A DNA stretch of 64,000 nucleotides from Lepas anatifera (GCA_034440635.1 JAOTON010000333.1:1426001-1490000), one strand, 5' to 3'. Positions 43,959 to 54,960 are shown, counted from the first letter of the stretch. The notes: a model not told the origin generated them from the sequence alone. Program-made: numbers and translations.

Positions 43959-44759
43959 CAGCGGCGGATGCAGGAAACAAAGAACATTTCCCCGCCAAAC
44001 GGAAAAGCTCGGGGACTGTGGTGGATCCAAGGGGGGGCAAAAAGGCATTTGCCCTCCCCCCAAGCGGAAAAGCTCGGGGCAAAACTATGTTTTTGCCCAT
44101 CCCCCCAACGTGATCGACCTCCTTTTTTCCCCGACTGCTTTTTAGTTTATAAGCAAGATTCTGGTGCTTTAACTCTTAACTTCAAACAGAACCAGATAAG
44201 TTCAGTGTAAATATTGGGCCTTGGACCGGAAATGTATCTCTAGCTCATATTTTTAAACCCGTGATTTTTTTTGCTTTTCGCCTCAAATACCCAAAATTCT
44301 AAAATTCTACCGGCAAGTAATAATGTAGCGCAGCTTTTGGGGCGTGACGTTTTTTCGTTTTTTGACTTTGGTTTGCCCCTCTCAAACCGACCGGCTAGAC
44401 CGACCGCCACTGCTCGGGGAAAAACTACAGTTTTTCCCCGCCCCCCCCTCCAAAGCTATCAACCTCATTTTTCCCCATACTCCTTTTTAGTATAAGGGAA
44501 GTTAAATACATCAACTGTCAACTTTAAACAGAACTAGTCATGTTCAGTGTAAACATTGGGTCTTGGATAGCAAAGGCAAGCATTTTGTGGCCACATATTT
44601 CACCCTGCGACGTTTTTTATCCACTTTTGGGCTTACTCTTCCAAAACGTACGATGTACTGAAATTGTGACATACGCTCACCGCGTGACTTTGTTTTTCTT
44701 CGCTTATCGACTTTGACTTGCCCCCCCCCCCCTCAAACTACCGACTAGATCCGGCACTG
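43959..44759 (+). mobile_element. hAT-type MITE (outer copy of a nested pair)
   Basis: Left end CAGCGGCGGATGCAGG; right end ACTAGATCCGGCACTG. CGTCCATG is repeated exactly at 43951..43958 and 44760..44767. At 801 bp it is double length because a sibling has inserted at 44016..44412. Without the insert and its duplication the element is 396 bp, equal to the sibling. Non-coding. Confidence 0.9.
44016..44412 (+). mobile_element. hAT-type MITE nested in its own sibling
   Basis: A 397-bp element. Left end CTGTGGTGGATCCAAG; right end CTAGACCGACCGCCACTG. CTCGGGGA is repeated exactly at 44008..44015 and 44413..44420. It aligns to the outer copy around CGGAAAAGCTCGGGG and again at CTTTTTAGT.TATAAG and TTCAGTGTAAA.ATTGGG. 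Confidence 0.9.
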
Positions 44760-44767
44760 CGTCCATG

Positions 44768-45189
44768 TAGTATGAAAGGGTGATATTCAACACCTGTCTA
44801 AGGTAACTTAACCTAATACGAATTTTTAATGACTTCGAAGGCTTCCTTGTGGCCAAAGCCCTACACTGGGGCACCGCTGAGGTCGACACCATCATGAGCC
44901 TGACTGTTGCTTCCATAGTATTGACAAATTCGTATCCATCACAACGGTGCTTAGAAAGCCTTCGTATTTGCGCGGAAGTGGTTGCAACAGGTATAAATAT
45001 GAGGTCCCGGTTAACTAGCTTCTTCTCACTTTAGAGGCGGGCAAAGGTGCTTTTGCACAGAACGCCTTATAAAAAGCCCTTAACTAACTAACTAACTAGC
45101 TTCTGAGGGGCCCGGGAGCGGGGGATGGACCTAGCAAGGAGAGCAGGCCATCAATCAATAGAACCGAGTGACAAAAGCCCGGTAGCGTT
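44768..45189. other. No gene seen
   Basis: Between the nested hAT pair and the Penelope fragment. A short TTAACTAACTAACTAACTAG run lies at about 45079. No coding domain recognised. Confidence 0.35.
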
Positions 45190-46194
45190 TTGGAAAATCT
45201 GCTCTCTGAACCCACTTGCGGCTCAACACGCCTCATCAATGATTATAATAACTGTTCCGGTTTAATAACGCACCAAATGCCAAGGTTATACGGTGTTGCC
45301 AACAATCACTCTACAGACACAGTGTCCTTGAAAAACGAGATGGTTGCACTGAAAGGAATCTTCAAAGAAAACGGATACCCAAAACGGTTCGTCGATAAGG
45401 CCCTCAAGCGGACGGTTGAAGCAGCTGGGGGTACCAACCAACGAGGTCACCAACGGGAGGAGCAGGAGCAAGAAGAAGCTGCTACACACACCCGCCAACA
45501 GGAGGAACAGGAGCAAGACGAAGCGATCACGAGAACCAACCGACAGGAGGAGCAGGAGCGAGCCGACACGACCACGAACAACTGTCAACAGGAGGAGCAG
45601 GAGCGAGCCGAAACGACCACGAGCAACAATCAACAGGAGGAGCGAGACGAAGAGCAGCCGCAGCGAAGACAGCAAAGACCGCAGGAGCAAGGAGAGACGG
45701 AGCCACGGGACGCTGAAAAACATGAGTATGTGTCAGTACCGTACATCAAAGGAGTCAGTGAGCGTATCAGTAGGGCATTACGTAATCATGGCTTAAAGGT
45801 TGCTCATAGTTCTAAGACTACCTTCAAAAGTTTACTGACACATGTTAAGGATCCTATGAGTAAGGGAGAGAAAAGGGGGGCAGTTTATGAAATGAAATGC
45901 GAGTGCGGGTCAACATATATAGGGGAATCAGGTAGGCCGCTAGGGGTAAGGGTGGAGGAGCATATAGGGGATATTCGGAACGGCAGGTTTTCTAAATCAG
46001 CAGTGTCATGTCATGTATATAGTTGTCGGAAGGATCTGAACCCTCGTGATGTTAAAATTGTTGCAGTAGAGCAAAAATCCGTAAGGTCTGTTAGGGAAGC
46101 GATAGAAATTAGAATAAGGGAAGCAGATATAAATCGGGATAGGGAAAATGTTACACTTAACCCGATTTGGGACCCCGTTTTAGAAGCATTGTAG
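45190..46194 (+). CDS. Truncated Penelope-like element, GIY-YIG endonuclease end
   Basis: A 334-residue open frame. Residues about 18-40 (LITHQMPRLYGVANNH) are an antisense SINE tail, not Penelope sequence. From about residue 42 (TDTVSLKNEM..GIFKENGYPKRFV) it reads like the C-terminal edge of a Penelope-type reverse transcriptase. Residues 89-148 are four 15-residue repeats, QEEQE(R/Q)xxxTTTxxx, of exactly 45 bp each (45454..45633). The GIY-YIG nuclease fills about 225-334: Ala-Val-Tyr 231-233, Tyr-Ile-Gly 243-245, Arg249, His258 and an acidic REAIEIRI helix near 305. This nuclease nicks target DNA for retroposition. The polymerase catalytic core is missing, so this is a 5'-truncated, inactive copy despite the open frame. 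The frame's start codon is fortuitous. Confidence 0.85.
   Translation: MENLLSEPTCGSTRLINDYNNCSGLITHQMPRLYGVANNHSTDTVSLKNEMVALKGIFKENGYPKRFVDKALKRTVEAAGGTNQRGHQREEQEQEEAATHTRQQEEQEQDEAITRTNRQEEQERADTTTNNCQQEEQERAETTTSNNQQEERDEEQPQRRQQRPQEQGETEPRDAEKHEYVSVPYIKGVSERISRALRNHGLKVAHSSKTTFKSLLTHVKDPMSKGEKRGAVYEMKCECGSTYIGESGRPLGVRVEEHIGDIRNGRFSKSAVSCHVYSCRKDLNPRDVKIVAVEQKSVRSVREAIEIRIREADINRDRENVTLNPIWDPVLEAL
45238..45312 (-). mobile_element. Antisense SINE tail fused to the Penelope fragment
   Basis: TTTAATAACGCACCAAATGC followed by CAAGGTTATACGGTGTTGCC is the reverse complement of the SINE 3' body (GGCGTCGCCATATGACC..TTGGTGCGTC in the 37233 copy). The head is absent. It ends where Penelope similarity begins. 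Confidence 0.7.
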
Positions 46195-46667
46195 GAGGAT
46201 CGTCATGGCTGCAGGATTGTAGTAGTATTAGGATTATCATTGTTAACAAGAATTCAAAAGGATTGGACAAAATCAGGGAAAAATAAAGTCAATAGTAGGG
46301 GCTGTGAGCTAGTGAAACGTGTATATAAGGAACGGGTTATTTGTCATTATTTGTGCCTTTTAGCGAATAGGCGTTTAATGGTTCGGCGGGAATTGCAAAA
46401 ACGTGTTATTTTTCATTATTTGTGCCGTTTAGCGAATAGGCGTTTAATGGTTCGGCGGGGATTGCAAGAATACGTAATATACTTCATTTAAATGAGAGGT
46501 ATGTAGGAAGGGAACTCAAATGATGAAGATGACATTGTGTTTGAAAAACTTGACTGTTCATGATCGACATTCCATTGAAAAAGAGTTAACAATAAACTCG
46601 AAATATTCGGAAGCTTAAACTTTTCATCAAATAACCCAGACTAATATCCCGAAAACATTTCTAACTA
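46195..46667 (+). other. 3' end region of the Penelope fragment
   Basis: Non-coding sequence after the endonuclease stop, including a 69-bp tandem duplication (next entry). The 3' border of the element is not evident. Confidence 0.45.
46336..46473 (+). repeat. 69-bp tandem duplication
   Basis: Units start at 46336 and 46405 with GTTATTT(G/T)TCATTATTTG and end AATGGTTCGGCGGG(A/G)ATTGC. It lies about 140 bp after the Penelope frame and may belong to that element's 3' UTR. Confidence 0.85.
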
Positions 46668-46877
46668 CTTGACAACAGTTTCTGGGAAAAATATGACTCT
46701 TAAAACGTATATAACAATCACTCTGTTTGGAGAAATTTTGGGAATCAGAACAACTTATTCAGAGACTCTGCCGGGATTGGAACTCGGGATGCATACCTCA
46801 GAACTTCTGAGTCAGAAGAATCAGAACTTCTGAGTCAGAAGACAGGAGCGCTATCCAACGGGCCACACATCCCCCAC
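46668..46877 (-). mobile_element. tRNA-derived SINE with a duplicated anticodon arm
   Basis: Read on the minus strand: head GGCCCGTTGGATAGCGCTCC (A-box region), then TCTTCTGACTCAGAAGTTCTG occurring twice about 22 bp apart, then B-box GAGTTCCAATCCC and the SINE body GAGTCTCTGAATAAGTTG. The duplicated segment looks like the anticodon arm of a tRNA-Arg(UCU)-type sequence. The tail is diverged and no clear target-site duplication was found. Confidence 0.75.
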
Positions 46878-46885
46878 ATTAGGGG

Positions 46886-47331
46886 TGTAACTTTGTGAAT
46901 TGTTGAGGGGTGCCTTTTCCTAGCCAACCCATGCAGTTTTGCTGGCGATGTTAGGGGATGAAAACGGTAAAAAAGGAAAAAACTTACCATCTTGTTAAAA
47001 CATCTCTAATTACTTTTTATTGCTTTATTTGCACTCCCCGTGGGCTAAAACATGTTTTGGTCCCGTGGTTTGAGCGTTTGGGAGGAGCATGGCCCTTATG
47101 CCTTCCTGGATCCGCCAGTGACCAGACATACTTTAAGCCACACACCAAAAAACGTGATGGCGGCTGCAACCCTAACTTTCGGATTATGGGGGCCGTGCCC
47201 ACCATTTTCAAGACGTTTCCGTACCTTGTTTTCTGTAACAAATCAAGCGATAAGCCGAGTCACCTTTGGCCCTCACCAACGTCGGAAACCATTTCCCACA
47301 GCTTCAAAATAGTTCTTGCGCCCATGCTTTA
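46886..47331. other. No gene; one hAT-like terminus
   Basis: CCTTCCTGGATCCGCCAGTG ending at 47120 is a right-hand hAT-type terminus without a clear partner. No coding sequence recognised. Confidence 0.4.
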
Positions 47332-48344
47332 TTAACCCTCGCCCCGGTGAGGGGTAGTTGAACACCCTCGGATTTTCCGGCGGCACGAAAAAAGGGGGCG
47401 TGAAGCGCCGCCGCACTTACCACATCTTACCCTTGATCAATTTCGCAGCTTTCCCCAAATCTTTAAGGTTACGTCATCTCAGGTCAGGTCACCAATGCAG
47501 GTTAAGCGACCTCACCTCCAAAAATGTTTAAGGTGGTATAAGTAAGAAATGGGGAATCTATCGGATTGAAACTTATACCACATAATGGGCCCAACGAGTG
47601 CTATAAAAGGTTCTCCGGGATTTTTAATATCGATGACCCAAGGTCAGATACGGATCATGACCTTTGCTTTGGAAATATGTGGGAAAACAGAAATTGGGCT
47701 GTATTTGTGTAGATAAAGCTGAGAATACCTTTATATGGTCCAAATCGGCACGGATTGGACCATATAAATTGCATCCTGGGCCCCTTTCCAGGCTCATGTT
47801 GCAATTTTTTACCTGTGACCTATGAGAGGCCATCTTGGGCTACTTAAGCAGTTTTCAGACTTATGTCAATAACTTTGCAGGAAATTATGATACAGGTTTT
47901 ATTTTGATACCATTACGTTTGGATTGCTATTGCGAGTGGATTTATTTGCATATTGACTATGCTAGGCTGGAAAGTGACCTTGACCTGACCTAATGTTAGG
48001 TCATTTTTGTGTTTGACCTAGTATGGTCATATCATATATCATTCGATTTTCCGTGACGAGAGGAAGCGAATGGTATCTAAAAATGATTCCCACTCAACTC
48101 TGTCAGACGCTAGAGTAAAAAAATCTATACCTACTCAAAATGCCCCCTTCTTTGACCTGTCACTATCTCAATATTAACTTGAGCCAAAAAGTGAAAATAT
48201 AGTTTCTTCATGAATTTGTATGATCTATCCACCAGCCTTCGCGTTTTTTTTTCGCTATCCCGCTTTAGAGCCGAGTTCGAGAGGGTATTCAAACACCCCC
48301 ACCATGGCGAAGGTGGCTCGGACGCCCACCCAGGCGAGTGCCAA
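47332..48344 (-). mobile_element. AGGTCA-rich TTAA element (copy D)
   Basis: About 1.0 kb in reverse orientation. Left end TTAACCCTCGCCCCGGTGAG; right end CCACCCAGGCGAGTGCCAA is a decayed inverse. It contains the GC-rich segment GAAGCGCCGCC, the block TCATCTCAGGTCAGGTCACC and ATATCGATGACCCAAGGTCA, all collinear with the 52279 copy read backwards. TTAA followed by CCC matches piggyBac-type ends. Confidence 0.75.
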
Positions 48345-48487
48345 GCTTACTGCTCATCAAACGATCACAGCTCAAAAAGCTGCAAACGTGGTGAAACCAG
48401 GAGCTTTAAGTGTTTTTTTTGCCAAAAAAATTAAGCGCGCAGAGAACCGGCTACCTATTAAGTGGTATTGGATGCATTTTTCCGCCA

Positions 48488-51217
48488 TTCAACACGCGCA
48501 TTGACGAGGGGCGGGTACCCGCCCCCTTCGGGTTTTACAGAAATAGCAGAAAAACGGCGGCGCGTAGCGCCGCCGTACTTGGCATGCCTTTTCCCTCATC
48601 ATTTTTAAAACTTCTGTGAAAATTTTAAGGTTAGGTCATCTCAGGTCCAGAGTTGTGCGACTCGCGAGTCAGAGTCGGAGTTTAACTCAAGTTCCGACTC
48701 ATTCGACTCTGAGTTGAGTTGAGTTGAGTCACAAAAATTAGACCAGTGAGTTGAGTTGAGTCGAGTCGGTTCACAAACCGTCAATGAGTTGAGTTGAGTT
48801 GAGTTGAGAAGACAGCGAGTCAAATGAGTTGACGAAAAAAGTTGGCTCAACCGGTAAACATGATGTAAATTAAAAGTGTTTGAATTTGCGTACCTTTTGA
48901 AAACCTCCTTTAACCTCCTTTAAATACCTTTTGCCTCCATAATTTCAATCGTTTAAATCAAAGTTTCAATTTGTTTCAATATATCAATAATGATATGGTC
49001 CAATTGCTTATTTCAAAGGCCCATCCGGTCTGAAGAAATCCCTAGGCACAAATGATCCATGTACTGGAAAAATTTAACAGGTTCCTATCACTGGCCTTGT
49101 CTTAAACATTTGAAGTGGTGGAACGCACCAAAAAATACATTTCAAATCTTTCAAAACCTTATCATCTTCAATATTTAACATTACTTCTTTACTTCAACCA
49201 CTCCAACAACACGCGTCGTCGTCGCTGATTGTTGTTAGTGGTCGTCTGAGAATAGGGTGTGTGCCATTGCTGTCTTTGAAGAACAAATTCAACCAAGTAT
49301 AGGTTCAAGCTTAACTATCCTCAAGGCAAAAAGTGTAAAGATCACGTGTTAATTCATAAAACCATACAAATATTTGTATACCTCCATGTTATATTGTTTC
49401 TTCTGCCCTAAATGCGCCGTCTGCCGCCGCTCTTTTCATTTTGCCCATTACAAGCAGATACTGCTATTAGCATAGAAAAAATGGACCATTGATTGGACAT
49501 AATTGTTGAGACGCCTTTATCGCAAGAATCAGAGGAATTATTTCATGGTACTGGTTTTGTCTGATCTGAGACCCTCGCCCGGCGTCCGTGTTTTATTTAG
49601 AAAGCTATGCATTATAAATGTTCGTTGAAATTGTGCTCCAATCTTGAAGAGGTAGGTATGTACTGTATTGGAGGGTCTCAAGCTAAAAATTAGATTGGGT
49701 TTAAAATATGACTATATTAAAATCCAACGCGTTGATAGAATTTCCATTTCTATTGTCCTTTGTCATATATGGTATACTTTTTCTTAGGGTTTGCTGTAGT
49801 TCTTAGAATTAGCAATTGCAACTAGATACTCTAGTAATTATTGCTTAACTTTTGATTAAACTCATGGCAGAGTAATGTTTAATTTATAAAATTAGCTAGC
49901 ATCGTTCCTTAACAGAAAAAAATTACCTATACCATCCCTACAAATACAGTTTATATCATGCTTTTTAGGTTGAACCTTTTTTGATAGTATGGAGGCTCAA
50001 TTTTTCCCGTGTTGGTGTAACCTTAGCCCTTTTAGGTTCCTTTCCATTTAATTTACTTAGTTAAATATGCAATGCTCCCTTTAGAAATATTTGCAACATG
50101 TGGCGGCTTTTTTGGGCAGTGACTATCGGCAAGAAGTAAAAAGTCATTTATGGTTGCTGGCTAATTGTTAACCAATGTTTCAATGGCAATTTTTTAATTT
50201 TGCTTGTATTAATCTTCCGCTTCATGTCAGACTTTCTGAACGTCTTGTTTTTTGCTGGTTTATTGGTGTATTTCTTTATTGTTTTAAAAATAGTATTTAT
50301 ATATTTATCATTTATTTATTTTATTTTGAAAACGAATCGAAATTTGAGTTCAGTTGAGTCGTGAGTTGAGTCAGAGTTGAGTCGGATGAATTTATCATTG
50401 AGTCGGAGTTGAGTCGACTCACTGAACTATTGATCATGAGTTGAGTCGGAGTTGAGTCAACTACCTTCAGCACTTGAGTTGAGTTGAGTCGACTCAAGAA
50501 AATTCTGAAACGCACAACTCTGCTCAGGTCAGGTCACCAGTACAGGTCAAGTGATACGACCTCAAAAAAGTTTAAGATAGCATAAGTCGGAGCAGGGTGA
50601 ACTTATCCTATTGAAACTCATATCACATAATGGCCCCACCGAGTTCTCTAAAATATGTTCCGGTATTTTCGATATCGATGACTTAAGGTCAGGTACGAGG
50701 CATGACCTCTCCATTGGAAATACATGGGAAAACGTTTTTGTACGGAATACATCAGTAACAGATAGCGATAGAACATTTATCTTAGCTGCATTAGACTTGC
50801 CTGGGCTTTGCAGTTCTAATGATATGCATTTTATATAATTTTACCGTGACCTTACCTCAGGTCAGGTCAAATCCTTGATTTGACCTAGCACGGTCAAATT
50901 ATATATCATTTGATTCGGCTTGCTGAGAGGATTCATACAGCTTAAATCGTTTTGCTCTATCATTACTTGTTCAGATGTAATGGCCGAAAAACTTAATTTA
51001 CATGTTATCCCTATGACGGCATGTTTTGACCTCTCGTAACCTTAAATGTGACCTGAAAAATAAGGTTCAAATGTTTTCGATGGAGAAGTGGATGGGCAGC
51101 CCAGCGCCGCTTACCGTTTTTCGCTACCTACCGTGGTTCTCGAGATCTTAGGGGGGGCCGGTACCCGCCCCCCGTCAATACGAAGGTGGCTCAGACCCCC
51201 GTCAATCCGCGTGTTTA
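48488..51217 (-). mobile_element. AGGTCA-rich TTAA element split by a hAT element (copy E)
   Basis: Left end TTCAACACGCGCATTGACG; right end CGTCAATCCGCGTGTTTA, its inverse. Removing the insert at 48648..50522 and one 8-bp duplication leaves about 847 bp, matching copy A (846 bp). The GC-rich arms ACGGCGGCGC and GCGCCGCCGT around GTA (48554..48576) make a perfect 10-bp stem. Half-sites include TTACCTCAGGTCAGGTCAAA at about 50852. Confidence 0.85.
48648..50522. mobile_element. 1.9-kb hAT-type element with GAGTTGAGTC end arrays
   Basis: A 1875-bp element. Both ends are CAGAGTTGTGCG (inverted), and CTCAGGTC is repeated exactly on both sides (48640..48647, 50523..50530). Just inside each end are clusters of GAGTTGAGTTGAGTC-like words (48660..48845 and 50340..50500), probably subterminal repeats of the kind transposases bind. 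The middle is AT-rich with no frame longer than about 75 codons, so it is non-autonomous. The uninterrupted target can be read in sibling elements as TCATCTCAGGTCAGGTCACC. Confidence 0.93.
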
Positions 51218-51474
51218 TCTATCTAGTTTATCTATGGTGTTACATTGTTGTTGGATCAACAAAACATTGAACACGTATTTATTGGGGGAGCTTCAAGTGC
51301 CGACGTGATTTGTGATAGACAATACATTTTCTCCTCAGAGCCTATACGTCCCTTTAAAAATCATGTAGGTGTTCACATAAAGCTCTTGTTGGCAGGGTTG
51401 AGAACGCGTGGCCAGATATGCCCCTCCCCCAATTTTAAAAATGATCCAACGCACCTGGTTTAAGGAGACTGTTC

Positions 51475-52257
51475 TTAAAGGGAGTGTCCCACTTTTATAA
51501 TGGGTTTTGAACTGAGATTGCAGTTTTGTAGAGCGTGTTGAGAAACCACTATTGACATATTTATTTTCACCCAAAGCTCTCGATATGAAATTTCCGCCAG
51601 CTTTACAGTTCAAAGTAAAGGGGCCTATTGGCTTATTTCAAACCCTGAAGGAATAACCTCCATATGGTAGCAGTAATCCGATTGGTCGTAAGCTCTGAGC
51701 CTCACCCACTCGGTGAAAATACCGTGCTATCGAGTGAGCCAGCATCTAGCTGCGTGTGGACCGAAAGCATCGGGCAAGTTAGCGTACAGTCAATGTGTAT
51801 TTGGGCCAAATTGCGCCCAATGGCTGCACCACACATCACATTGTTCCTCTCCCGGACTTTCCGGAACATGGGTGAACTTTTTTTGGTCAAAATTGAACTC
51901 TGAAATTGTTTATTTACATCAGAAATGTTCATTAACGTTCGACCACTCAATACACATGGCTGCCGCAGCGCCATCTGATGTTTGGTTTTGCACTAGTACT
52001 TCTTGTACTGCACAAAAATTGTGTCATGCGGAAAGGCTGTGAATGGGCTTTTAAAGCGAGTCTATGATTAAGATTTGGGATTTCACTGATTATTAAAACC
52101 GTCATTTTGATGACGTCACTTATTGTTAGTAAAGAGGAGATATTTCTGTTTTTCGCCTATGGAAATGAGGAAACAATGTTGTTTTCTCATTTTCAGACCT
52201 CTCTTGTTCTTAAAATGTTCTTTGTAGAATTTCGACAAAGTGGTCCATTCCCTTTAA
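51475..52257. mobile_element. Longer TTAA MITE related to family 1
   Basis: A 783-bp element between TTAA at 51475 and 52254. Left end TTAAAGGGAGTGTCCCAC; right end GTGGTCCATTCCCTTTAA. Compare 5262..6030 and the isolated end at 20587. Non-coding. Confidence 0.8.
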
Positions 52258-52278
52258 CAGCCTGTTGTTGACTGTTCT

Positions 52279-53249
52279 TTAACCCGCGCCCGGGTGGACC
52301 TCCGAGCCACCTTCGCCCTTGTCGGGGGTGTTTGAACACTGCTGCTCGAACTCGGCCCCTATGCGGGATAGCGAAAAAGCGTGAGGGCTGGTGGATAGCT
52401 CATAAAAATTCATGAAGAAACTATATCGGTCAGCTCAGGCTAATATTTAGACCATGACAGGTGAAAGAAGGTGGCATTTTGAATAATATTTTTGGGCTTT
52501 AGCATCTGACAGATTTGAGTTAGTATAATTTTTTTAGGCACAACTCCCTTCCTCTTGTCACGGCGAATCGAATGATGTATGATATGACCATACTAGGTCA
52601 AAACACAAATAACCTGACCTCAGGTCAGATCAAGGTCTAATTTTAACCTAGCATAGTCAATATGCATATCAATCGACTTGCAATAGCAATCCAAGCGCAA
52701 TCGTATCAAAATAAAAGCTGTATCATCATTTCATGCAAAGTTATTGACCTAAGTTTGAAAACTTCTTGAATAGCCCCAGATGACCTCTCAGAAGTCACAG
52801 TCCAAAAATGCAGCATGGACCTAGGAAGGGGCCAGGATACTACGGTTTGGATAATATGAAGGTATTTTCAGCTGGATCTACACAAATACAACCCAATTTC
52901 TGTTTTTCCCATGTATTTACAATTAAGGGGTCATGATCCGTACTTGACCTTATGACATCGATATGAAAAATCCCGGAACAAATTTTGTAGCACTCGGTGG
53001 GCCCATTATGTGGTATACCTTTCAATCCGATAGACTCACCCATTGTGTACTTATGCCACCTTCAACATTTTTGGAGGTGAGGTCACTTGACCTGCACTGG
53101 TGACCTGACCTGAGATAACCCAGCCTTAAAATTCTTGGGAAAATTGCGAAGTTGATCAAGGATAAGACGCGCCAAGTACGGCAGCGCGAAGCCCCGCCGT
53201 TGTTTCGTGCCGCCAGTTGTTCAAACACCCCCACCTGGGCGAGGGTTGA
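52279..53249 (+). mobile_element. AGGTCA-rich TTAA element (copy F)
   Basis: A 971-bp copy, complete at both ends. Left end TTAACCCGCGCCCGGGTGG, then CCACCTTCGCCC and GGGGGTGTTTGAACA. Right end TGTTCAAACACCCCCACC, then GGGCGAGGGTTGA with TTGA in place of TTAA. The subterminal TGTTTGAACA-type arms are inverted. Internal blocks: CGAATCGAATGATGTATGAT, ATAACCTGACCTCAGGTCAG, CACTGGTGACCTGACCTGAG and the GC-rich GGCAGCGCGAAGCCCCGCCG. No coding. Confidence 0.8.
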
Positions 53250-53648
53250 TAGCCAAACTGAGATCGAAAACTGCGTTAAGCTAGAGCCATAATGTAGGCG
53301 AATCCCCTCGTTATGGCAAATAAAATTATGTAGCGTATGAACATGCTGTGGCAAAATCTAATAATGACCTAACCAAAGGTCAGGTCAGGAGCATTATCTG
53401 GTCTGGCATAATCGATATGGATACCGATTGACTCGTAAGGATAATCTAAGCGAAATGGTACCAAAGTAAAATCTCTATCATCATTTCCTGCCGAGTTGTC
53501 CTGTGAAGTTGCATGGGTTTCCTGCGAACCCATATCTGAAAAAGACTTAAATCGTCACAAATGCCCTTACAGAGGTCACAGATCAAACATGTCAAGTTGA
53601 ACCTTTGGAATAGCCCAATATACTTATATTACGGGAACAGTAATTTGT

Positions 53649-54536
53649 TTTAACCATTGCCCTGCCGAAGGTGTTTTACTCCCTTGCCCCACCGGAGGAT
53701 CGATTCGACCCTCCCCCAACCGGTTGCAACCGTTTGAAAACTAAGAGAGGTGGAAAGACGCGGTAAAGTACAGCGTGCTGCCCGTGAGCTGAACTTTTTG
53801 TACAAGTTTCTTTTACCCTACGTTATCTAGTGACCTTGTAAGGTCAAAAATGGTGAAATTTTGACACATTTAGAAAATCCCTTTTAATTTGGGAATCAAT
53901 TGACCTAGAGTAAAGCCCAAGGTGTCAATGGGTTTTTCTTAACCCAAGAAACTTCACAATATGTGGCATGACCTTGTAAAGCTGCGCGTAGCCTTGACCT
54001 TAGGTCAAGGTCTAACCTAACCGTTAGACCACTCAACATAACCTTAGGCCAAGGTCAAAGTCAGGTCGCCTTGGGTGATGCTCACCACTATAATACCAAA
54101 TTTATTCCTGCATCTTGTCCTGTTCATGAGTTACAGCCAACAACAGTTTCTAAAACAGTAACCTTTGCTGACGTTTGAGGATCTCTGGTGCCTTCGTCAT
54201 GGACTTGGCATCAAAATGGATGACATATTCCAGCTTTCCTTTTCAGGAGCTTTCGAGTGCTGCTTAGAAACGTGATCTAGCTCCTCTAAAAGCCGAGTAC
54301 CGTCCGGTTTTTCAGACTTATTTTTAGCACCACAATTGCCTTACATGGGCTTAGAAATGACGTCATAACTCGGTGACCTGACATGACATTGACTCGAAAT
54401 TTGGTCAAGATGTATCAATGAAATTAATTTTGTTATACAATTTTCACGCAACATTGAGCTAAACCAAACCGTTTTTTGTGTCATCGCGAAAAAAACCGAG
54501 GGGCGTCGAATCGGCCCCCCGAAGGACGAGGGTTAA
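53649..54536. mobile_element. TTAA element, TCGATTCGACC-bearing subfamily
   Basis: An 888-bp element. Left end TTAACCATTGCCCTGCCGAA; right end CCGAAGGACGAGGGTTAA. GATCGATTCGACCCTCCCCC lies near the left end and GGCGTCGAATCGGCCCCCC near the right. Half-sites: GACCTTAGGTCAAGGTC at about 53994. Related to 34640..36032. Confidence 0.65.
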
Positions 54537-54769
54537 GCAATATGAACTGAAATATAGCCATTTAAAAGTGTTTCCGTGTATTTCCGTCGAGGAGGTGACC
54601 GGTTAATGAAACTATGTCACCGATTTCCAAAAATCTGGAATATATGTTCTAGCACCGGTAGGTCCATTATGGTGTATACCCAAGTGTCGGATTGCTAGGT
54701 TAAACGTGTTCTTACTTGTATAAGACACTTCACTGAACTTTACCTTACCTCTTGCACAAATGCAATCCG

Positions 54770-54960
54770 ATTTTGTTTAGATGAAGTTACTTGCCTTGGT
54801 CTCCTGACCTGACCTAACATGACCAAACTTAGTTTTTTTGGGGTTAAAGATGCGGAATTGATCAAGGAAGAGATATTCAAAATACGGTGGCGCAGCGCCG
54901 TCATTTTTCAGCTATACTTGAAAAACCTTATGATGCCCATTGATGCTCCTCTCGGACGGG
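54770..54960 (+). mobile_element. AGGTCA-rich element, end fragment (copy H)
   Basis: CTCCTGACCTGACCTAACAT, GCGGAATTGATCAAGGA and GGTGGCGCAGCGCCGTC are collinear with the right-hand 200 bp of copies C and F. The rest of the element is not recognisable. Confidence 0.55.

Noticed and set aside
45286..45723. 145-codon minus-strand Leu-rich membrane protein
   Set aside because: It is the antisense of the Gln-Glu repeat linker in the Penelope fragment, which necessarily reads as Leu-rich.
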